Of a stretch of DNA of 10,483 nucleotides, positions 1 to 5,501 are shown in pieces. Position numbers and translations under genes: made by a program. Position 1 is the stretch's first letter. Every line of letters begins with the position of its first letter. The notes beneath the pieces are model-generated. The model was not told where the DNA came from and did no database searches. It was given only the letters and a program-made list of their open reading frames with translations. The stretch is from Pseudomonadota bacterium (lineage in GTDB: Bacteria > Bdellovibrionota_B > Oligoflexia > Oligoflexales > JAPPIL01). The stretch lies in the NCBI GenBank assembly GCA_028877195.1, contig JAPPIL010000111.1:1-10483 (forward strand), written 5' to 3'.

Positions 1-23
1 CCCCCCCCCCCCCCCCCCCCCCC
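1..23. repeat. Terminal poly-C run (probable artefact)
   Basis: The window opens with 23 consecutive C. Read outwards on the minus strand this is a poly-G tail, as at the right end of the window. That symmetry is typical of dark-cycle poly-G at read ends in two-colour sequencing being built into a contig edge. I do not treat it as genomic. Confidence 0.8.
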
Positions 24-459
24 ATAAAAAAAATAGGCATTACTTATGCAACAAATGTTTTTGGGAGGAAGCATACAACAAGCAAATCAGGGCATCCAGA
101 TAGCCTCCCAAACCCGCCTTCTAGACTATGAGTGGTTCATTCACCTTTGCTTGCTCTTCGAGCGAAGTGCACTGCCTGGCGTTTTCCATATTTATATTCC
201 ATCAATTAGAACCCATGTATTTGGCTAAATTTGAACCCAAACTAAAGCCAAAAAAAAAACACCGAATATAAGTTAAAAGGAGCATGTTTGGCACACTTAA
301 CGTCAAGTTAACAGATTGCCAAATGCTGTGTTTGAAGGTCATTAGCGCGGCAGATACGTGAGCGATTTCACCGCGAGCAGATGGAGGCTGGCTATCGTGC
401 CATAGACCGCATAATGCAGGTAGGGAGATAGAGATGAAAGATTTATCAGGTGATGAGAA
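24..459. other. Leader region without a convincing gene
   Basis: About 435 bases precede the first supported gene. Open frames exist on both strands: a 60-codon frame from 46 on plus, and a 127-codon frame on minus running into the next gene. Their predicted products are rich in Ser, Cys, His and Phe, match no family I know, and have no good ribosome-binding site. A ten-base A run lies at 250-259, followed by TATAAG at 267-272, which could be a -10 element, but there is no recognisable -35 at the right distance. The notable structure is the inverted repeat at 282-326. A short frame ending at 431 (ATG at 381, 16 codons, Arg-rich when read from 336) could be a remnant of a coding sequence; I cannot support it further. 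Confidence 0.5.
282..326. repeat. Nested inverted repeat upstream of the prepilin operon
   Basis: Outer arms TTTGGCA (287-293) and TGCCAAA (317-323) are perfect 7-bp complements. Inside them TTAAC (297-301) and GTTAA (307-311) form a second perfect 5-bp stem around a 5-base loop. Outside, GCA (282-284) and TGC (324-326) can add three more pairs across a 2-base bulge. No T-run follows on the plus strand, so it is not a classical rho-independent terminator. It could be an operator for a dimeric regulator, a structured leader of the 460-1181 transcript, or a remnant of a mobile element. The pairing is read directly; any function is inference. Confidence 0.55.
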
Positions 460-690
460 GTGAGTTGGGCAAAAGAATTTAAAAAACAACCTCGCAAGCA
501 CCTTGCGGGTGTTGTGCTGACAATGGTGTCGGCAACTCTGATGCTCGCTTGGTTTGAGGTAGCGCAGGAGTGGAAGGAACTCCAAGCTAGAACGGAAGCT
601 CTAAACAGATTTGAACAGGAACTTGCTGATGATTTTAAGAACGTAACTTGCCTGCCTAGTTATAAGAATGATGGAGGTAAGGGGATATGA
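460..690 (+). CDS. Small single-pass membrane protein, coupled to prepilin
   Basis: A 76-residue protein I cannot assign to a family. It has a basic cytoplasmic N-terminus (about residues 1-15, several Lys/Arg), one hydrophobic segment (about 16-33), then a charged amphipathic stretch (about 35-60) that could form a coiled coil, and a single Cys near the C-terminus. The start is GTG at 460, the first codon after an in-frame TGA at 454-456, with AGGTGA (448-453) as a plausible ribosome-binding site. Its TGA (688-690) overlaps the ATG of the following prepilin by four bases (ATGA), so the two are probably translationally coupled. By position it could help prepilin insertion or stability, or pilus assembly, like the small accessory proteins known beside pilin genes in other bacteria. 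It carries no prepilin cleavage motif, so it is not itself a pilin. Real gene: likely. Function: a guess from context. Confidence 0.65.
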   Translation: MSWAKEFKKQPRKHLAGVVLTMVSATLMLAWFEVAQEWKELQARTEALNRFEQELADDFKNVTCLPSYKNDGGKGI

Positions 691-1181
691 AGGAGAATGA
701 GTTTAAACAGATAGCTGGGTTTACATTGGTAGAGCTGTTGGCAGCCGTAGCCATTGTTGGCGTGTTGGTTACATTAGCAATGCCTCGCTACAATGTTTTC
801 GTTGCTAAAGGACGGCAAGCAGAAGCAAAGAGCAATCTAGGCACACTACATAAGCTACAGGAAGCATACTATTTGGATACAGGAGCGCTAACAGCCACTG
901 CTGCATACTTCACTGGGTTAGTCCTAGGGGTAGGTGAATGCAATGACACTACTACATCTAAAAAAAACAAACTAGGCTTTAGGCTGTCTGATTGCGCCAA
1001 TGCTCGTTACCTATACAAAGGAGCGGCATCGGCTACGTCTAATGTGAATACGGCAGAGAGTGATAAAAGTGAAAAGAAGATATACCCTGGGTGTGACAAA
1101 GACGATAAGTGGTCAATGAGCGCATTAGGGCAGCTATCACAGGTTGATGCCACCAATGTCATCATTCAATGCGATAATTAA
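687..1181 (+). CDS. Type IV prepilin (major or minor pilin-like)
   Basis: A 164-residue prepilin for a type IV pilus or related filament. Residues 1-11 form a short charged leader. The prepilin-peptidase site is G11 before F12, within GFTLVELLA, with the conserved Glu at mature position +5 (E16). A hydrophobic helix of about 20 residues follows, with Pro at mature position 22 (P33), as in classical pilins. After it, the stretch AKGRQAEAKSNLGTL resembles the alpha1 region of pilins with short globular heads. The head carries four Cys (85, 103, 136, 162), enough for two disulphides; the last pair could close a C-terminal D-loop. GGAGG at 673-677 sits nine bases before the ATG. It overlaps the upstream membrane protein by four bases. 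No pilus assembly ATPase, secretin or prepilin peptidase lies in the window, so the machinery must be elsewhere. It could be a major pilin, a minor pilin or a pseudopilin; sequence alone does not decide. Confidence 0.92.
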   Translation: MKENEFKQIAGFTLVELLAAVAIVGVLVTLAMPRYNVFVAKGRQAEAKSNLGTLHKLQEAYYLDTGALTATAAYFTGLVLGVGECNDTTTSKKNKLGFRLSDCANARYLYKGAASATSNVNTAESDKSEKKIYPGCDKDDKWSMSALGQLSQVDATNVIIQCDN

Positions 1182-1246
1182 CCCTACGAGGATACATGCT
1201 ATACTCCTCACATGGGCAGACGAGGCTTACAGCGATTTGCTACTAA

Positions 1247-1262
1247 CCATGTCCACACATGG
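1247..1262. repeat. Small hairpin between convergent genes
   Basis: CCATGT (1247-1252) and ACATGG (1257-1262) form a perfect 6-bp stem with a 4-base loop, between the convergent prepilin and permease genes. No T-run follows on either strand, so it is at best a weak transcription boundary. I see no better terminator in the 95-bp gap. Confidence 0.25.
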
Positions 1263-1276
1263 CGGCTAATAAGCGT

Positions 1277-3058
1277 TTAGTGTTGGTGAGGCAATGCGTC
1301 AACTCTAACCGTTACGATGTCGGTGTTATGAAACTTTTGGTGTCGAAAGTGCGACGATACTTTGCGTAAGATCCGCATTGACAGGCTATCAGGGCTGACA
1401 TCATCGCCGTGGCTTTGTAATACCACCATCTTATCTTCAAGATTGTCATCGCCGAGAGTCGCAAGACATTCGATTTCGATGGCATTCTTATCACCCCGCA
1501 CATTGATCAGTAGCTGCCGCTCCTTGCCGACTTCCTCAACCTCTTCGTCAACCTCATCGGCGCTCGTCGCAGTGGCGGTATCTTTCTTATTGCTCAATAC
1601 ACTTAACACCGTTTCTTCAGCCGCGGCGCAAAGACGAACAGTCGCTTTTTCATCCCACTTTCTGCTAGCAGCAAATGCACGCAAAAACGGATGAATACTC
1701 TCCAACGCCTTATCGTTCAAAACAGTGCGGATACTCTTGCGTCGTGAGGACAGCACTTCCATCAACCCCGACAATGCTAGTGCTACCAGTCCGCCCGAAG
1801 TCATGCCATCCGACAACAAGGTGTTTATAACTGGAGAAGATTGCATCATACTTGGAAACACAAGCTTTGCTTGAAAAGCATAGCCGAGCCAGAAACCGAT
1901 CGCCGCAATCATGCATTGCTGATAATTAGAATGACGTATCACCAGCTTAATTCCAACTATAAACAACATCGCCACTGACACCACCATATAAGCCGCTACC
2001 ACGGGCTGGGGAATAGATAGAATCAAGGCGATAAATTTAGGGAAGAACGCCAACCCAATTAGTGCCGCACCAACACAGATACCCACCCGCTTTGCCGCAA
2101 CACCAGTAAGTTCAACAAGGAACACCGAGCTTGAGTAAGTAGTATTTGGAATTGTAGCCATCAGCCCTGACAACAGGTTGCCAACCCCATCTGTCGATAC
2201 TGCCCCCTGAATAGAGCGAAAATCAATGCTGCGCGGCTTGCGACGCGACACTTGTTGAATCGCAATAGCATCACCAACCGTTTCAATCGCACCGATAATC
2301 GTAACAAACAGAAACGACGGTAACAAAATCCAAAAAGAAGGGCTAAAGTCAAAACTCAAACCAGGCCAGTGCCCTAACGGAATACTTATCCATGGTGCAG
2401 CTGCAACTTTGCTTAAATCATATATCCCGACTACCGCACTTACCGCACAACCAACACCGATACCGATAACGGGCGACCAGAGTCGCATGATGCCATTGGA
2501 TTTAAAAATAATGATAATCACCGTCAATACGGTAGCAAGAGCGGCAATCAACCCTGCTACGTTTGAAGAATCGGCGGGAATGCGTTCAAGCATCGGGAAC
2601 AAGTGCGGCATGATGCTGACCGCAATAAGCATGATGATTGTGCCACCAACCGTTGAGTTGAAAACACGCCGAAACAAGGACAGCCGCCACGACAGCAAGA
2701 ACTGCACCAGCGCCGACATCATAATCAAAGTCGTCAGCAGTGGCACGCCCCCTTTTGCGAGAGCGTTGATCGAGATGGCGATGAAGGTTGCTGATGTCCC
2801 CATTAGCAGAATATACCCAGCACCGATGCGCTTCTTGCCGACTGCCTGCAAGATAGTGGTGATGCCACTAACGATCAAAGCGGCAAATGCCGCCCATAAA
2901 ATATACGAATCCTGTCCCTCCATGCCCGAAGCACTGATTATTATCACAGGTGTGAGCACAATTCCCGCCACTGCGAGAATGGCATACTGAAATCCCAAAC
3001 TGATCGCTAACTTGTAGGGTGGATTATCTTCAGGCTCGTAACGAACAGTGCGGCTCAT
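1277..3058 (-). CDS. NCS2-family nucleobase permease with C-terminal ATPase-like extension
   Basis: A 593-residue membrane transporter of the nucleobase:cation symporter-2 (xanthine/uracil permease) family, probably importing a purine or pyrimidine base with a cation across the inner membrane. Residues about 15-435 hold a dozen or more hydrophobic segments. TM8 carries the family ETVGD stretch with its substrate-binding acidic residue (E259), and the NTTY...LTG region around 305-319 matches the family. There the usual N-x-G of the NCS2 signature appears as S-V-F, which may alter specificity. Residues about 441-593 are soluble and unusual for NCS2. RLCAAAEETVLSVL (475-488) and the end segment (about 558-586) resemble the N-box and last strands of an HATPase/anti-sigma-type fold, but the Asn is Ser and no D-x-G-x-G is visible. 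An acidic linker (about 500-512) interrupts the region. AAAGGAAA lies just before the ATG. It is the last gene of the minus-strand operon, 47 bp after rph. Substrate is not determinable here. Confidence 0.88.
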   Translation of the reverse strand: MSRTVRYEPEDNPPYKLAISLGFQYAILAVAGIVLTPVIIISASGMEGQDSYILWAAFAALIVSGITTILQAVGKKRIGAGYILLMGTSATFIAISINALAKGGVPLLTTLIMMSALVQFLLSWRLSLFRRVFNSTVGGTIIMLIAVSIMPHLFPMLERIPADSSNVAGLIAALATVLTVIIIIFKSNGIMRLWSPVIGIGVGCAVSAVVGIYDLSKVAAAPWISIPLGHWPGLSFDFSPSFWILLPSFLFVTIIGAIETVGDAIAIQQVSRRKPRSIDFRSIQGAVSTDGVGNLLSGLMATIPNTTYSSSVFLVELTGVAAKRVGICVGAALIGLAFFPKFIALILSIPQPVVAAYMVVSVAMLFIVGIKLVIRHSNYQQCMIAAIGFWLGYAFQAKLVFPSMMQSSPVINTLLSDGMTSGGLVALALSGLMEVLSSRRKSIRTVLNDKALESIHPFLRAFAASRKWDEKATVRLCAAAEETVLSVLSNKKDTATATSADEVDEEVEEVGKERQLLINVRGDKNAIEIECLATLGDDNLEDKMVVLQSHGDDVSPDSLSMRILRKVSSHFRHQKFHNTDIVTVRVDALPHQH

Positions 3059-3105
3059 AAAGTTTCCTTTGGTTGTGGAGGTGTCTGCGCCTTTACCTTA
3101 TCTTG

Positions 3106-3834
3106 TTAATCGTTGCGTAAATTTGCCAATGCTTGCTCTTGACACTGATATATGTTGCGAATGCTAGCGGCAGCGATGTCTATAATACCTGCTAGCTGTT
3201 CCTTGTTGAAAGAACGGTTCTCGGCTGTGCCCTGAACCTCAAGGATGCCACCATCATCAGTCATCACAACATTCATATCTAAATCAATGTTGGAATCTTC
3301 TTCGTAATCGAGGTCGCACAAGTATTCACCATCTTTGATACCAACGGATATTGCTGCTACCTTGTGGTGTATCGGGTCGCTGTCGATGCGTCCACTTCGA
3401 TATAATTTATCCGTCGCCATCCGCAGGGCAACATAAGCACCGTTGATTGCCGCTGTGCGCGTGCCACCGTCGGCTTGGATAACATCGCAATCAACGGTAA
3501 TCGTCAAGTCTGGGCATTTGTGCAAATCAATTACACCCCGTAACGACCTGCCAATTAAACGTTGAATTTCCTGCGAGCGTCCGCCAACTTGGGGGCGTTC
3601 ACGTTTTGTTCTGGTCGGGGTCGCACTTGGCAACATGGCATATTCAGCTGTTAACCAACCTTGTGCAGGGTTGCTATGGCGCAGAAAGCGCGGGACTGTA
3701 AACGCAACGCTGGCGGTGCAATGGACTTTGGTGTCGCCAAGCTCAATCAAAGCACTGCCCATCGCAAACTTGTTGATGTCTGCGGTAATCTTAATCGCCC
3801 GCATGTCAGTGTTTTTGCGATCAGAACTGCGCAT
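3106..3834 (-). CDS. rph: Ribonuclease PH
   Basis: A full-length (242 aa) phosphorolytic 3'-5' exoribonuclease that trims tRNA 3' extensions, using inorganic phosphate and releasing nucleoside diphosphates. It acts as a cytoplasmic hexamer. Phosphate-binding arginines fall at the canonical positions: R86 in GGRSQEIQRLIGRSLR and R126 in ADGGTRTAAI. The acidic metal-binding residues D180 and D186 lie in LDYEEDS and DLDMNVVMT. The C-terminal EVQGTAE motif is present. The N-terminus reads MRSSDR where the family usually has MRPSGR, a small departure that keeps the start. Its ATG comes two bases after the stop of the DUF2796 gene, so translation is probably coupled, and the permease gene follows 47 bp downstream. 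All expected active-site residues are present, so it is probably active, unlike the truncated Rph of E. coli K-12. Confidence 0.98.
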   Translation of the reverse strand: MRSSDRKNTDMRAIKITADINKFAMGSALIELGDTKVHCTASVAFTVPRFLRHSNPAQGWLTAEYAMLPSATPTRTKRERPQVGGRSQEIQRLIGRSLRGVIDLHKCPDLTITVDCDVIQADGGTRTAAINGAYVALRMATDKLYRSGRIDSDPIHHKVAAISVGIKDGEYLCDLDYEEDSNIDLDMNVVMTDDGGILEVQGTAENRSFNKEQLAGIIDIAAASIRNIYQCQEQALANLRND

Positions 3835-3836
3835 TC

Positions 3837-4364
3837 TTAACTCTTTACAATTTGTAAAGTATCTCTCTGTCTGGTTAATTCTTCGGTTTTGGCGCTCTTT
3901 GTGCCGCCTTTCGCACCATACGATAACAGCACATCGATGTTCTGTAGTTTGACAAAACGGTCGAAGACGACAAACTGTATTTCATTCAGTTCCGACGGTC
4001 GTAAACAGCGAAATTTATAGCTCAACATAAAGTCGGCATGCTCATGATTTTTTTTCTTTTTGAAGCGTTTAACTGTTAGTTTTTTAGAAGCAAGTTCACA
4101 CTCGCTTATCGGCGCAAGTTTAACGACATTATCAACCTGTAGTAACATCGCTTCAGCTTTTACCAACTCCTGCCGTTGTGCTTTTGATTTTGGTTGACGT
4201 TCAAAGCCTATAATATTGTGAACAGGTAGCTTGAGTTTGATCGCCACCTTATCACCAGTAATCTTTATCCTTGCCTGTCCACGCCCATGCACATGATGGC
4301 TGTCATCAACTTTGCTGGTTAATGTGAAGCACAGCACTGCGATACCCAGAACAAGATTTTTCAT
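3837..4364 (-). CDS. Secreted DUF2796 (ZrgA-like) periplasmic protein
   Basis: A 175-residue exported protein with an N-terminal signal peptide (about 1-18). The mature part begins with a His-containing segment (HHVHGRGQ, 23-30), followed by the DUF2796 pattern: a beta-rich stretch, LPVHNIIGFERQP (46-58), C89, HEHADF (107-112), a YKFRC strand with C120, and a C-terminal FVVFDRF segment. C89 and C120 probably form a disulphide. Members of this family (ZrgA) are zinc-linked periplasmic proteins often found with zinc ABC importers. Here the long His-rich loop usual in the family is replaced by a Lys-rich one (FKKKKNHEH, 101-109), and no zinc transporter is adjacent, so the zinc role is uncertain. 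GAGG about six bases before the ATG serves as ribosome-binding site. It is the first gene of the minus-strand operon, ending two bases before rph. Confidence 0.85.
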   Translation of the reverse strand: MKNLVLGIAVLCFTLTSKVDDSHHVHGRGQARIKITGDKVAIKLKLPVHNIIGFERQPKSKAQRQELVKAEAMLLQVDNVVKLAPISECELASKKLTVKRFKKKKNHEHADFMLSYKFRCLRPSELNEIQFVVFDRFVKLQNIDVLLSYGAKGGTKSAKTEELTRQRDTLQIVKS

Positions 4365-4417
4365 GGAAACCTCAACCCAGAACTAGTATGACCAACCCAA
4401 CAATGTAGCTGGACGGC

Positions 4418-4447
4418 TGCTTACCATGTTATGTTAAAAACAGTCAA
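4418..4447 (-). promoter_or_regulatory. Possible promoter of the DUF2796-rph-permease operon
   Basis: On the minus strand TTGACT (4447-4442) is a five-of-six match to a sigma70 -35 box. Eighteen bases on, TAAGCA (4423-4418) is a poor -10 box, about 54 bases before the DUF2796 start. The position in a 186-bp divergent gap supports a promoter here, but the -10 is weak. A half-site ATGTTAT nearby is not enough to call a Zur operator. Confidence 0.3.
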
Positions 4448-4550
4448 CGCTGTGTATGCTGATAACCATCCTAGACCGCTTGCGAAACCCACACGAACCA
4501 TGGCTTGAGCAATTGTGCAACAATATCGATGAAAATATTCAACAACACCG

Positions 4551-5501
4551 ATGAAAATCATAACCTCATTCCCAACTAGCCACGTCCAGCCTGCGGTGGT
4601 AACTATCGGTAACTTTGATGGTTGCCATCGTGGGCATCAGTATCTTTTCAAGCATTGCTTACCATATCGTCAGCACCAAAAAATCGTCATTACCTTTAAC
4701 AACAGTTCCGATAACTGCGGTCTTCTCCTTAACCCGCAGCAAAAATTTGCGGCTTTAGCTAAACACGGCTTCGACCTCTGTATCGTGCAAGAGCTTGATG
4801 CCAAGTTCGCCAGTGTTACGCATCCAGAATTTTTACAACACTACCTGCTTGAACGTTTGCATGCTAAAGTTATCATCAGTGGTGAGGACTTTTGTTTCGG
4901 CTATCAGCGACTTGGCAATGCCGATTATCTGCGCCACGCCCAAGTAAATATGAGTGATAGCTTTGAGTTTATCGCCGTGGCATTGCTCCTGACTGGTAAC
5001 AAAATGAAAATAAGCAGTAGCAACATCAGAAACTTGCTGCGGGCTGGCGATATTTGCAATGCCAACGCCATGCTTGGCTACCCTTACACATTGCATGGGG
5101 TGGTGGTGCAAGGCGAGCAGCGCGGTCGCACAATCAACACCCCTACGCTCAACTTGACAGTGGACAGACGTTGCATTGTGCCCAAGTCGGGGGTTTACGT
5201 CGGTGTCGCGACAATAGCTGCTAACACCTACACCTGTGTCGTTAATATCGGCACTCGCCCGACGTTTGCAGCCACCCCCACGCCCCATAAGCCGATGGCG
5301 TTATCCCCCACTCCTGTCGCAGCGACGACCCAGGTGATTGAAGCGCACGTGATTGATAAAAAACTCCCGAAGCTCTACGGTTGCGAGGTTGAACTGCAAT
5401 TTCATCAACGCTTGCGGGCGGAGAAAAAATTTCCAAGCGTTCAAAGCCTTCAGCGTCAGATACAACAGGATATTCAGGCGGCAAGACAGTATGAGCACTA
5501 A
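4551..5501 (+). CDS. ribF: Bifunctional riboflavin kinase / FAD synthetase (RibF)
   Basis: A 316-residue enzyme that phosphorylates riboflavin to FMN and adenylates FMN to FAD in the cytoplasm. The N-terminal nucleotidyltransferase domain (about 1-175) has TIGNFDGCHRGHQ (18-30) with the H-x-G-H ATP site, DFCFGYQRLGN (113-123) and ISSSNIRNLL (154-163). The kinase domain (about 180-312) has GRTINTPTLNL (192-202), NIGTRPTF (232-239) and IEAHVID (263-269) with the probable catalytic Glu264. Oddities: the usual TFEPHP motif is degenerate (TFNNSS), the domain-linking GRTIG-PT reads GRTINTPT, and about 20 extra residues rich in Pro, Thr and Ala lie between the RPTF and EAH motifs. ATG 4551 is the first start after an in-frame TGA at 4530-4532, but no clear Shine-Dalgarno precedes it. 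No FMN riboswitch pattern is visible upstream. It heads the plus-strand cluster and overlaps ppk1 by 11 bp. Confidence 0.95.
   Translation: MKIITSFPTSHVQPAVVTIGNFDGCHRGHQYLFKHCLPYRQHQKIVITFNNSSDNCGLLLNPQQKFAALAKHGFDLCIVQELDAKFASVTHPEFLQHYLLERLHAKVIISGEDFCFGYQRLGNADYLRHAQVNMSDSFEFIAVALLLTGNKMKISSSNIRNLLRAGDICNANAMLGYPYTLHGVVVQGEQRGRTINTPTLNLTVDRRCIVPKSGVYVGVATIAANTYTCVVNIGTRPTFAATPTPHKPMALSPTPVAATTQVIEAHVIDKKLPKLYGCEVELQFHQRLRAEKKFPSVQSLQRQIQQDIQAARQYEH

Noticed and set aside
46..228. 60-codon open frame in the leader region
   Set aside because: No ribosome-binding site, no recognisable domain, and a composition unlike the neighbouring genes. It starts close to the artefactual poly-C.
288..303. 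Possible sigma54 promoter (TTGGCAC) before the prepilin operon
   Set aside because: The -24 half is present, but ten bases after the GG there is GT instead of GC, so the -12 element is missing.
294..313. Integron attC-like site
   Set aside because: One arm fits RYYYAAC, but the other arm (GTTAACA) breaks GTTRRRY at one position and the spacing is far too short for L boxes.
202..585. 127-codon minus-strand frame
   Set aside because: Ser/Cys/His/Phe-rich product with no family resemblance; it overlaps the better-supported membrane-protein gene on the other strand.
4425..4466. Zur operator near the DUF2796 promoter
   Set aside because: ATGTTAT (about 4425-4433) and ATAACCAT (about 4462) are too far apart and imperfect to form the family palindrome.
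5353..5490. Extended start for ppk1
   Set aside because: The extra 46 codons lie inside ribF and match nothing in PPK1; the start at 5491 begins with the family RELS motif and gives the usual length.
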